A DNA stretch of 6,257 nt from Reyranella sp. (GTDB taxonomy: Bacteria > Pseudomonadota > Alphaproteobacteria > Reyranellales > Reyranellaceae), in assembly GCA_016780605.1 (NCBI GenBank), contig JADHLS010000326.1, forward strand, positions 1 through 6,257, written 5' to 3'. The translations under genes were made by a program, and so were the position numbers. Position 1 is the stretch's first letter. Each line of letters starts with the position of its first letter. Under the pieces are notes generated by a model. That model did not search any database. It had not been told where the DNA came from and was given only the letters and a program-made list of their open reading frames with translations. Shown here one piece after another: positions 1-5,425 of this stretch.

Positions 1-62
1 CTGACAGAACCGGTCTCCGGGTGTATGGAGGCGCCGTTCCCGAGCCCCGAGGATTCGCCGGC

Positions 63-176
63 ATGACGGAAGAGATCGCCTTCTTTCACAATACGCAATC
101 GCGGCCGCAGATGGCGCCCTGGATCCTCGAGGACAACATGGCGCGGCCCTCCGCCCAGCGCTTCGCAGCGGGCTGA
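63..176 (+). pseudogene. Probable glutathione S-transferase remnant, N- and C-terminal ends joined in frame
   Basis: This 37-codon frame starts at ATG 63, with a GAGG 10 nt upstream, and ends at TGA 174-176. Residues 1-23 (with FFHNTQSRPQM and WILED) resemble the first strand and helix of glutathione S-transferases, where a F/Y-x-x-N-x-x-S-R motif is followed by a W-x-L-E-E helix. Residues 25-37, with ARPSAQR, resemble the usual extreme C-terminus of the same family (ARPAxQRA). A normal GST has about 200 residues, so roughly 160-170 central codons would be missing, including the rest of the thioredoxin fold and nearly all of the helical domain. No catalytic GST could be made. The frame is also open upstream of the ATG to the window edge. 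Assignment is by motif memory only; a chance ORF or an unrelated small peptide is possible. Confidence 0.4.
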
Positions 177-188
177 CCGCCTTCCGCG

Positions 189-2066
189 ATGCCGGACCCC
201 GTCGCCAACCGGCGGCTCGCGACCATCCTGGTCGCCGATGTCGACGGCTACAGCCGCCTGATGCGGGCCGACGAAGAGGGCACGCTGGTCGATCTGCGCG
301 CCCACATCGCCGAGCTGGTGGCGCCGGTGGTCGAGCGTTTTCACGGCCGCATCGTCAAGACGGTGGGAGACGGTGTGCTGGTCGAGTTCGGCAGCGCCGT
401 GGAAGCCGTGCGCTCGGCCGTCGAGCTGCAGCGCGGCATGGCCGAACGCAATCTCGAGGTTCCCGCCGAGCGCCGCCAGGCGTTCCGCATCGGACTGCAT
501 CTCGGCGACATCATCGTCTCCGACGACGACGTCTTCGGCGACACCGTGAACGTGGCGTCTCGGCTGGAGGCGCTCGCCGAGCCCGGGTCGATCATCCTGT
601 CGGCCAGCGTCCACGAACAGGTGCGTGACAAGTTCGCTTTGCCATTCCGCCTTCAGGGCTGGCGCTCGCTGAAGAACATCGATCGGCCGATCCAGGTCTA
701 TGCGCTGGACGCCGCTGCCTTGTCGGAGAACGGGTCACGGCCGGCGCCGCGGCGGGCGCCGCTGCGACGCCTTGCCCTCGTGGCGGCCTCCCTCATGGCG
801 GCGGTCGTTGTGGGCGGCGCGGTCTTCTATCTCACCGACCGTGGCGCGGCCACCGCGAGTGCCGGGTTCAAGCCGCGCTCGCCCGCCGAGGCCGGCCTTT
901 CGGTCGCCGTGCTGATGTTCACCAACCAGAGCGGCGATGCCGCCCAGGATTATTTCTCGGACGGCCTTACCGAGGACATCACCCGCGCGCTCGGCCGGTT
1001 CAAGGAGCTGACGGTGATCTCCTACAACGCCGTCCTGCCGTTCAGGAACAAGGAGCTGCCGCCGGCGGAGATCGGCCGCGCGCTCAATGCGCGCTATCTC
1101 GTGAGCGGCAGCGTGCGGCGTATGGGCCAGCGTGTGCGGGTGACGGTGCAGCTCGTCGACGCGGCCAACGGCACGCAGCTCTGGTCGGACCAGTACGACG
1201 ACGAGCTGAGCGACATCTTCGCCGTGCAGGAGCGCATCGCCGGCCGCGTCGCCGGCACGCTGGCGACCAGCCTGCAGCAGATCGCGTTGCAGCGGGCGCT
1301 GCGCAAGCCGACCGACAATCTCGATGCCTACGATCTTCTGCTGCGCGCCCGCGGCCTGACCGCCGATCCGACTCGCTCCTCCAACCGGATGGCGCGCGAG
1401 ATGCTGGAGCGGGTGGCGCAGATGGCGCCCAAATACGCGGATGCCTACGCCGAGCTGGCCGACATCTACTTCCAGCGCGCCTCATTCGGCTGGTCCGAGT
1501 TTGCCCAGCAGGACATCGAGACCGCCATTCGCCTGGCGCAGAAGGCGATCGAGATCGACTCCGACTCCGTGCTGGCCCACAGCGTCCTGGCGCGCGCTTA
1601 CACCGCGGTCGCCAAGTACGACCTCGGCCTTGCCGAATCGGAGCGGGCGCTGCAGCTCAATCCCAGCGATACCGACGCCATGCTGGCGCGCGCCGCGGTG
1701 CTGCTGTGGACGGGCCAAATCGACAAGTCGATCACCACGACCGAGGCGGCGCTGCGGCTCAACGCCAGCATCGGGCCGGAAGCCACGCTCAATCTCGGGC
1801 TCGCTTACCTGCTGGACAAGCGTTACGCCGACGCCGTCCGCCTGCTCGAGGCGCAGCGCAGCCGCTATCCGGCGTACCCGCTGCTCGACCTGCCGCTCGC
1901 CGCCGCCTATGCCGAACTGGGGCGCAACGCCGATGCGCGGGATGCCATGGAGCAGGCCAAGCTCAAGAACCCGCACTTCGACCTGGCAAGCTTCGGCTCA
2001 CGCTTCCAGGACCCGGCCCTGCAACGCCGCGTTGAGGAAAGCCTGCGCAAGGCGGGGCTCAATTGA
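189..2066 (+). CDS. Class III adenylate cyclase with one transmembrane helix and C-terminal TPR sensor domain
   Basis: A 625-residue signalling protein predicted to make cAMP from ATP. Residues 8-175 form the cyclase homology domain. The two metal-binding aspartates are D17 (in VADVDGYS) and D60 (in KTVGDG). The base-reading pair K56 and D113 is the adenylate type, and the transition-state residues N120 and R124 lie in GDTVNVASR, so the active site looks complete. A single hydrophobic helix at about 195-215 follows RRAPLRR, which by the positive-inside rule puts the cyclase in the cytoplasm and the rest in the periplasm. Residues 238-355 form the SVAVLMF...SGD..QDYFSDGLTEDI domain (TolB/FlgO-like fold) typical of this family. 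Helical TPR-like repeats fill about 415-600 and are likely the ligand- or protein-sensing part. The ATG at 189 leads straight into the domain but has no clear Shine-Dalgarno sequence. Such cyclases occur in many copies in Bradyrhizobium-like genomes; the signal sensed is unknown. Confidence 0.93.
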   Translation: MPDPVANRRLATILVADVDGYSRLMRADEEGTLVDLRAHIAELVAPVVERFHGRIVKTVGDGVLVEFGSAVEAVRSAVELQRGMAERNLEVPAERRQAFRIGLHLGDIIVSDDDVFGDTVNVASRLEALAEPGSIILSASVHEQVRDKFALPFRLQGWRSLKNIDRPIQVYALDAAALSENGSRPAPRRAPLRRLALVAASLMAAVVVGGAVFYLTDRGAATASAGFKPRSPAEAGLSVAVLMFTNQSGDAAQDYFSDGLTEDITRALGRFKELTVISYNAVLPFRNKELPPAEIGRALNARYLVSGSVRRMGQRVRVTVQLVDAANGTQLWSDQYDDELSDIFAVQERIAGRVAGTLATSLQQIALQRALRKPTDNLDAYDLLLRARGLTADPTRSSNRMAREMLERVAQMAPKYADAYAELADIYFQRASFGWSEFAQQDIETAIRLAQKAIEIDSDSVLAHSVLARAYTAVAKYDLGLAESERALQLNPSDTDAMLARAAVLLWTGQIDKSITTTEAALRLNASIGPEATLNLGLAYLLDKRYADAVRLLEAQRSRYPAYPLLDLPLAAAYAELGRNADARDAMEQAKLKNPHFDLASFGSRFQDPALQRRVEESLRKAGLN

Positions 2067-2108
2067 TCTTGCCGGACCGCGGGCCTGGAGGCCCGCGGTC
2101 CGGCAAGA
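2067..2108. terminator. Perfect 42-bp palindrome between convergent genes, probable bidirectional terminator
   Basis: Arms at 2067-2086 (beginning TCTTGCCGGACC) and 2089-2108 are exact reverse complements, separated by only GG. The folded hairpin would have a stem of about 18 bp with a small loop. The palindrome starts on the base after the cyclase TGA and ends on the base before the stop codon of the opposite-strand YHS gene, so it fills the whole gap. There is no T-run on either side. It is therefore not a textbook rho-independent terminator, but it is well placed to block read-through or protect both 3' ends. Confidence 0.75.
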
Positions 2109-2597
2109 CTACTGCGTCGGCGCGTCCTTCAGCGTCTTCCAGTTCGAGGCCGCCTTGATCGCGGCGACGTCGGCCTCCTTGCGGAAGCGGTCGGCGCCGG
2201 CCACGCCGGCGAAGACGTAGAGCTTGTCGCCCATGATCGCCCACACGGTCGGGTCGGATTCACGCCTGAGGCCGTTGGCCATGTTGTTGGCGCAGGCTCC
2301 GCCGAACTGCGGCGCGTATTTCTCCGGGTTGGCCTTGAACATGTCGCGGTGCTGCGCATTGGCGAAGAAGTAGCGCACGCCGTCATGGACATAGTCGTAT
2401 TCGGCGATGCCCGGCGTCGGCGTCGACAGCGTGAAGTAGGCGACCGGGTCGTAGCCCTTGAGCGCGATGCGATCCGTGGTCGGCGGACTCGTCTGCGCCA
2501 CCGCGCGCACCTGGGCGAGCCCTTCGATTGATCCGGCAACGCCGCCGATGACGGCGGAGACCGCGATGAGCTGCAGGACATTGCGACGCGTGAACAT
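2109..2597 (-). CDS. Exported YHS-domain protein, possible Tat substrate
   Basis: The product has 162 residues from the chosen start. Residues 1-35 look like a secretion signal: TRRNVLQL at 3-10 resembles a twin-arginine motif, a hydrophobic stretch follows at 10-22, and a possible cleavage site lies near AVA-Q (32-35). The YHS domain spans about 44-110: ALKGYDPVAYF (45-55), a strand-rich core, RYFFANAQHRDMFKANPEKY (75-94) and FGGACA with a single cysteine, C102. The tail ending in NWKTLKD is typical of small periplasmic YHS proteins. YHS domains are thought to bind metal, but this subgroup has no settled role. The frame could be extended to an ATG at 2690. I prefer 2597 because the signal begins there, a GGGAG lies 10 nt upstream of it, and the likely promoter (2672-2700) overlaps the extension. 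It is convergent with the cyclase gene and divergent from the Bug gene. Confidence 0.87.
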   Translation of the reverse strand: MFTRRNVLQLIAVSAVIGGVAGSIEGLAQVRAVAQTSPPTTDRIALKGYDPVAYFTLSTPTPGIAEYDYVHDGVRYFFANAQHRDMFKANPEKYAPQFGGACANNMANGLRRESDPTVWAIMGDKLYVFAGVAGADRFRKEADVAAIKAASNWKTLKDAPTQ

Positions 2598-2671
2598 GAC
2601 TTGGATACTCCCAGCCGGCCACTTCCCACCCGCCGCGACTTGGGGCTCGAAATGGGGCGGTATGGCGGCGT

Positions 2672-2700
2672 CGTATAAATAGCCATTCAAGTTTTGTCAG
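2672..2700 (-). promoter_or_regulatory. Probable sigma-70-type promoter for the YHS-domain gene
   Basis: Read on the minus strand, CTGACA (2700-2695, 5 of 6 to TTGACA) is followed by a 17-nt spacer and TATACG (2677-2672, 4 of 6 to TATAAT). The surrounding bases are AT-rich against a very GC-rich background. A transcript would begin near 2665, giving a leader of about 68 nt before ATG 2597. It lies inside the upstream extension of the YHS reading frame, which argues against an ATG at 2690. I see no equally convincing promoter for the Bug gene on the plus strand. Confidence 0.5.
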
Positions 2701-2760
2701 CAGCCGTGCTCGTTTTGCGGAATTGGGCGCGGCTTGCGGGATGACGCTGGCCTTGCCGTT

Positions 2761-2782
2761 GCGGCAGTCTCACAGCTGCCGC
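2761..2782. repeat. 7-bp inverted repeat in the leader of the Bug gene
   Basis: GCGGCAG at 2761-2767 and CTGCCGC at 2776-2782 are exact reverse complements around the 8-nt loop TCTCACAG. The repeat ends 23 nt before the Bug start codon, just before its ribosome binding site. It could be an operator half-site pair or a small leader hairpin. In GC-rich DNA a 7-bp match of this kind may also be chance. Confidence 0.3.
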
Positions 2783-2805
2783 TGGGTTGGGAAGAGGGGC
2801 TGGAC

Positions 2806-3774
2806 ATGAGACGCAGGGAATTCCTCGGCACCGCCGCGGGTGCAGGGGCCGCGTTGGCGGCGATGCCGGCGCGGGCGCAGGCCTTTCCCAGCAAGCCCAT
2901 ACGATGGATCGTTCCCTTTGCGCCGGGCGGCAACTATGACGTCACCTCGCGGATCGTTGGCGAGGCCATGGGACGGCGACTCGGCCAGACCGTTGTGGTC
3001 GACAATCGTCCCGGCGCCGGCGGCGTCGTCGGGCTCGACGCGACGGTTACTGCTCCGGCCGACGGCTACACGGTCGTGATGGGCAGCTTCAGTGTTCTCG
3101 GGATCGCGCCCTACATGGCGGGCAAGCAGTCGATGGTGCCGCTGTTTGCGCCCATCAGCCTGCTTACCACCGTGCCGACCTTGATTGTCACCCGGGCCGA
3201 TAGCCGCTTTGCCGACTTCAAGAGCGTCCTCGCCGCAGCCAAGGCGAAACCCGACACGATCAGCATCGGCCATTCCGGCAACGGCACCATCAACCACGTC
3301 GCCATCCTTCAGCTGCAGGCCAATGAGAACGTGCGGTTCAACATCATTCCCTACAAAGGGTCGGGCCCCGGCCTTGCCGACCTGGTGGCGGGCCAGATCG
3401 ACCTCTACACCGATCAGCTCACGACCTCGCTGCCGCAGATCAAGGCGGGCAAGATCCGGCCGTTGCTGATCCTCGGCCCCGAGCGCATCGCTCAGCTGCC
3501 TGACGCTCCGAGCCTCAAGGACATTGGCACCAAGCCCTTCGACGGCAGCACGACGGCGGGTGTCCTGGCGCGTGTCGAGACACCGCCGACGGCGCTCGAT
3601 GTCCTGAACGCGGCCGTGGTCGCGGCCCTCAAGGACGAGGATGTCATCCGCAAGCTCAGCGATCTCGGCGCCGACGTGCGGCCCACCAGCCGCGCCGATT
3701 TCGCAGCGCACCTGAAGGATATGGACGCCGTCGTTAGCGAACTTGTGAAGTCCGGCCTGTTGAAGCCGGAGTGA
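2806..3774 (+). CDS. Bug/TctC-family tripartite tricarboxylate solute-binding protein
   Basis: A 322-residue periplasmic binding protein. ATG 2806 is chosen because AGAGGGG lies 6 nt upstream and an export signal begins there: RRREFLG at residues 2-8 fits a twin-arginine motif, followed by an Ala/Gly-rich hydrophobic core and ARAQA before FPSKPI (cleavage near residue 26). The open frame runs upstream to an ATG at 2734, which would bury the signal. Family marks are PSKPIRWIVPFAPGGNYDVTSR (28-49), DNRPGAGGVVG, ADGYT, and YKGSGPGLADLVAGQID starting at Y183, which form the ligand-holding loops. Bug proteins bind small carboxylates, aromatic acids or amino acids for TctAB-type transporters or for sensing. 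No TctA or TctB gene is visible, so this is an orphan here. The ligand cannot be read from sequence; the nearby tartrate operon suggests a hydroxyacid only by proximity. Confidence 0.93.
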   Translation: MRRREFLGTAAGAGAALAAMPARAQAFPSKPIRWIVPFAPGGNYDVTSRIVGEAMGRRLGQTVVVDNRPGAGGVVGLDATVTAPADGYTVVMGSFSVLGIAPYMAGKQSMVPLFAPISLLTTVPTLIVTRADSRFADFKSVLAAAKAKPDTISIGHSGNGTINHVAILQLQANENVRFNIIPYKGSGPGLADLVAGQIDLYTDQLTTSLPQIKAGKIRPLLILGPERIAQLPDAPSLKDIGTKPFDGSTTAGVLARVETPPTALDVLNAAVVAALKDEDVIRKLSDLGADVRPTSRADFAAHLKDMDAVVSELVKSGLLKPE

Positions 3775-3794
3775 GTCGGGCACATCTCAAAGCC

Positions 3795-3983
3795 ATGACA
3801 GGGCCTCGCTTCCGCTCCTCGACCACCGCGCTCGTTGCGCTCGCCGTGCTGCTCGTGGCCGGCTGTACATCGACCGGAACGACAGGAGATTCCACTCCGG
3901 CCAGGAACAGCCGCGGCGGCGGCTGGGAGAATTTCCGTGCCGAAGTGCCGATCCCGGAGCGAGCACCAGCGACCGTGTCATGA
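3795..3983 (+). CDS. Small lipoprotein, first of three tandem paralogues
   Basis: A 62-residue protein with a classic lipoprotein signal: basic n-region (PRFR), hydrophobic core TALVALAVLL, and lipobox VAGC with the acylated cysteine at C24. The mature part is 39 residues. It starts CTSTGTTGD, so by the E. coli Lol rule (no Asp at +2) it would go to the outer membrane, and it ends in GGGWENFRAEVPIPER. That motif recurs in the next two genes. The start is uncertain: a GTG at 3771 overlaps the Bug stop codon (GTGA) and would add 8 residues, matching the 4-nt overlaps downstream. The ATG gives a more usual signal length but has no clear Shine-Dalgarno sequence. It ends in an ATGA overlap with the second copy. 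Family not recognised, function unknown; co-transcription with the Bug gene is likely. Confidence 0.7.
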   Translation: MTGPRFRSSTTALVALAVLLVAGCTSTGTTGDSTPARNSRGGGWENFRAEVPIPERAPATVS

Positions 3984-4251
3984 GGATCGTGGCGTCAGCG
4001 ATCGCGTTGCTACTCCTCGCGGGATGCAGCGGTCTGCCCAAGGACGGCCGCTATCAGACACACGGTGGCGGCTGGGACAATTTCCGTGCGGAGCTGCCGT
4101 CGATGGAGCGTTCGTCATGATCGTTCGATCGGTCACGATGCTGGCGGCATTGCTTGCCGCGTTGCTCGTCGCTGGATGCGCCGGCATTCCCCAGGACGAT
4201 CGCTACCAGACCCACGATGGCGGGCGCAGCAACACGCGCGCCGAGCTACCG
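3915..4251 (+). repeat. Three diverged coding repeats at about 150-bp spacing
   Basis: The 36-bp segments 3915-3950 and 4064-4099 match at 31 of 36 bases, including GGCGGCTGGGA and AATTTCCGTGC. The third, more diverged segment is 4216-4251. The copies start 149 and 152 bp apart. They encode the shared C-terminal motif of the three small lipoproteins, and the second and third copies also align across the preceding RYQTH block. This is gene-scale tandem duplication, not a simple-sequence repeat. Confidence 0.75.
3980..4120 (+). CDS. Small lipoprotein, second of three tandem paralogues
   Basis: A 46-residue protein. The signal peptide is MRIVASAIALLLLAGC, with lipobox LAGC and acyl cysteine C16. 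The mature part is 31 residues: CSGLPKDGRYQTH, then GGGWDNFRAELP, then SMERSS. Its start ATG overlaps the first copy's stop as ATGA (3980-3983), and its own stop overlaps the third copy's start the same way (4117-4120), which suggests translational coupling; no Shine-Dalgarno sequence stands out before 3980. It matches the third copy at 19 of 31 mature positions without gaps and the first copy through the GGGW motif. Ser at +2 predicts outer-membrane sorting. The size resembles entericidins, but the sequence does not. No function can be assigned. Confidence 0.72.
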   Translation: MRIVASAIALLLLAGCSGLPKDGRYQTHGGGWDNFRAELPSMERSS

Positions 4252-4272
4252 GTCGCTACACGGCTTTCATGA
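4117..4272 (+). CDS. Small lipoprotein, third of three tandem paralogues, motif diverged
   Basis: A 51-residue protein with signal MIVRSVTMLAALLAALLVAGC (acyl cysteine C21) and a 31-residue mature part, the same length as the second copy. It keeps CxGxPxDxRYQTH and RAELP, but the central GGGWDNF has become GGRSNT, so the otherwise shared tryptophan and phenylalanine are lost. GGAG at 4105-4108, inside the second copy, lies 8 nt before its ATG, so it may start by both coupling and its own ribosome binding site. Its last 17 bp (4256-4272) overlap the 3' end of the convergent D-tartrate dehydratase gene, and no terminator hairpin is seen. It may be a decaying or a specialised copy; function unknown. 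Confidence 0.68.
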   Translation: MIVRSVTMLAALLAALLVAGCAGIPQDDRYQTHDGGRSNTRAELPVATRLS

Positions 4273-5413
4273 CGGCCCACAGATCGGCCTTGCGTTCGAA
4301 GCCGATCCCCGGCGCGTCAGGCATGGCGACGCGGCCATCGACCACGGGGCAATCGTCGGCAAAGCCGCCGAAGGGTGCGAAGACCTGCGGATAGGATTCG
4401 TTGCCGCCGCATTGCAGGCCGACGGCGATGTTGAGTGCGAACTGGTGGCCGCCGTGCGGCACGCAGCGCCGCGGCGACCAGCCGTGGGCCCTGAGCATGT
4501 CGATCGTGCGCAGATACTCGACCAGGCCGTAGGACAGCGCCGGATCGTATTGCAGGATGTCGCGGTCGGGCCTGAGGCCGCCGTGGCGCACCAGGTTGCG
4601 GGCATCCTGCATGGAGAACAGGTTCTCGCCGGTGGCGAGCGGCGGAGCGTACTGCGTGGCAAGGGCCGCGTGCGCGAGATAGTCGAGTGGATCGAGCGGT
4701 TCCTCGTACCAGCGCAGGCCGTAGTCCTTGATGGCGTTGCCGAACTCGATCGCCGTCGGCAGGTCGAACTTGCCGTTGACGTCGACCGCCAGCCGCTCGC
4801 CGGCGCCGACGATCTTCAGCACGGCCTCGATGCGCTTGATGTCCTCACTGAGCGGTACGCCGCCCACCTTCATCTTCACGCAGGAATAGCCGAGGTCGAG
4901 ATAGTGCCTCATCTCGTCCTGCAGCCCGTCGAGGTCCTTGCCGGGATAGTAGTAGCCGCCCGCCGCGTAGACCCACGCCTTGTCGTCGTAATTCCCGCCG
5001 TTGTACCGGTCGGCTAAAAGCTTCCACAGCGGCACGCGCTTGGCCTTGGCGACGGCATCCCACAGCGCCATGTCGAGCACGCCCACCGCAACGGAGCGCT
5101 CGCCATGCCCGCCGGGCTTCTCGTTGGCCATCATGGCGGCCCAGCACCTTGCCGGATCGATCAGGCCCTCGCCATCGAGCAGCGACTCGGGCTTGGCCTG
5201 TTTCAGGCGCGGGATGAATCGCTCGGCCAAAAGCCCCTTCTGGGCGTAGCGGCCGTTGGAATTGAAGCCATAGCCGATCACCGGCTTGCCCTCGACCTTG
5301 AGGTCGGTCTCGATCGCCACGACGCTCGCCGTCATCTGGCTGAAGTCGATATAGGCGTTGGCGATGTTGGAGCGGATCGGCGAGACGATGTCGCGGATGG
5401 CGACGATGCGCAT
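4256..5413 (-). CDS. tarD: D-tartrate dehydratase, enolase superfamily (mandelate racemase subgroup)
   Basis: A 385-residue cytosolic enzyme expected to dehydrate D-tartrate to oxaloacetate with Mg2+. The N-terminal capping domain (about 1-130) carries NAYIDF, GYGFNSNGRY (47-56) and NEKPGGHGERSVAVG (97-111). The TIM barrel carries KMK (K180, K182), metal ligands D211, E237 and E263, and the His-Asp pair D290/H320 (CVPHGGHQ). This matches, from memory, the Bradyrhizobium D-tartrate dehydratase with a constant offset of two residues to its catalytic K184 and H322; its signature segments YAAGGYYYPGK, DPLDY, ATGENLFS, SYGLVEY and GGNESYP are also present. Length is normal (about 389). ATG 5413 has AAGGAG 5 nt upstream. 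It follows the MFS gene by 12 nt, so it is probably co-transcribed and supplied by that transporter. The 3' end overlaps the third lipoprotein gene. A related acid-sugar dehydratase activity is the main alternative. Confidence 0.9.
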   Translation of the reverse strand: MRIVAIRDIVSPIRSNIANAYIDFSQMTASVVAIETDLKVEGKPVIGYGFNSNGRYAQKGLLAERFIPRLKQAKPESLLDGEGLIDPARCWAAMMANEKPGGHGERSVAVGVLDMALWDAVAKAKRVPLWKLLADRYNGGNYDDKAWVYAAGGYYYPGKDLDGLQDEMRHYLDLGYSCVKMKVGGVPLSEDIKRIEAVLKIVGAGERLAVDVNGKFDLPTAIEFGNAIKDYGLRWYEEPLDPLDYLAHAALATQYAPPLATGENLFSMQDARNLVRHGGLRPDRDILQYDPALSYGLVEYLRTIDMLRAHGWSPRRCVPHGGHQFALNIAVGLQCGGNESYPQVFAPFGGFADDCPVVDGRVAMPDAPGIGFERKADLWAVMKAV

Positions 5414-5418
5414 GGGAT

Positions 5419-5424
5419 CTCCTT
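5419..5424 (-). promoter_or_regulatory. Strong Shine-Dalgarno sequence of the D-tartrate dehydratase gene
   Basis: On the minus strand AAGGAG lies 5 nt before ATG 5413 and one base after the stop codon of the MFS gene (5428-5426). It fills the short intercistronic gap, fixes the start of the dehydratase gene and supports efficient translation as the second gene of the operon. It is the best ribosome binding site in the window. Confidence 0.8.
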
Positions 5425-5425
5425 G

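Noticed and set aside
1..66. C-terminal end of an upstream gene (frame 1, ending TGA 64-66)
   Set aside because: Only 21 codons are visible, with no recognisable motif; the ATGA overlap with the frame at 63 is suggestive but not enough to call a gene.
1441..2220. 259-codon plus-strand frame overlapping the cyclase TPR region and running through the palindrome
   Set aside because: It is a frame-shifted reading of the TPR region, with the Arg/Pro/Ser-rich composition typical of shadow frames.
2691..2735. Plus-strand promoter for the Bug gene using TTGTCA at 2694-2699
   Set aside because: No acceptable -10 element follows at 16-18 nt; the downstream bases are GC-rich.
2734..2805. Upstream ATG extension of the Bug protein
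   Set aside because: It would place 24 residues before a well-formed twin-arginine signal, and the good ribosome binding site lies before 2806.
2770..3783. 337-codon open frame on the minus strand opposite the Bug gene
   Set aside because: It lies antisense to a clearly recognised protein, has no domain or export signal I recognise, and its composition is what GC-rich third positions produce opposite a real gene.
3795..4272. Entericidin toxin-antidote pair or Lpp-like lipoproteins
   Set aside because: Size and lipobox fit, but the mature parts lack both the entericidin sequence pattern and the heptad repeats of Lpp.
4154..5017. 287-codon plus-strand frame opposite the dehydratase gene
   Set aside because: It is antisense to a conserved enzyme and out of frame with the third lipoprotein; the translation shows no family motifs.
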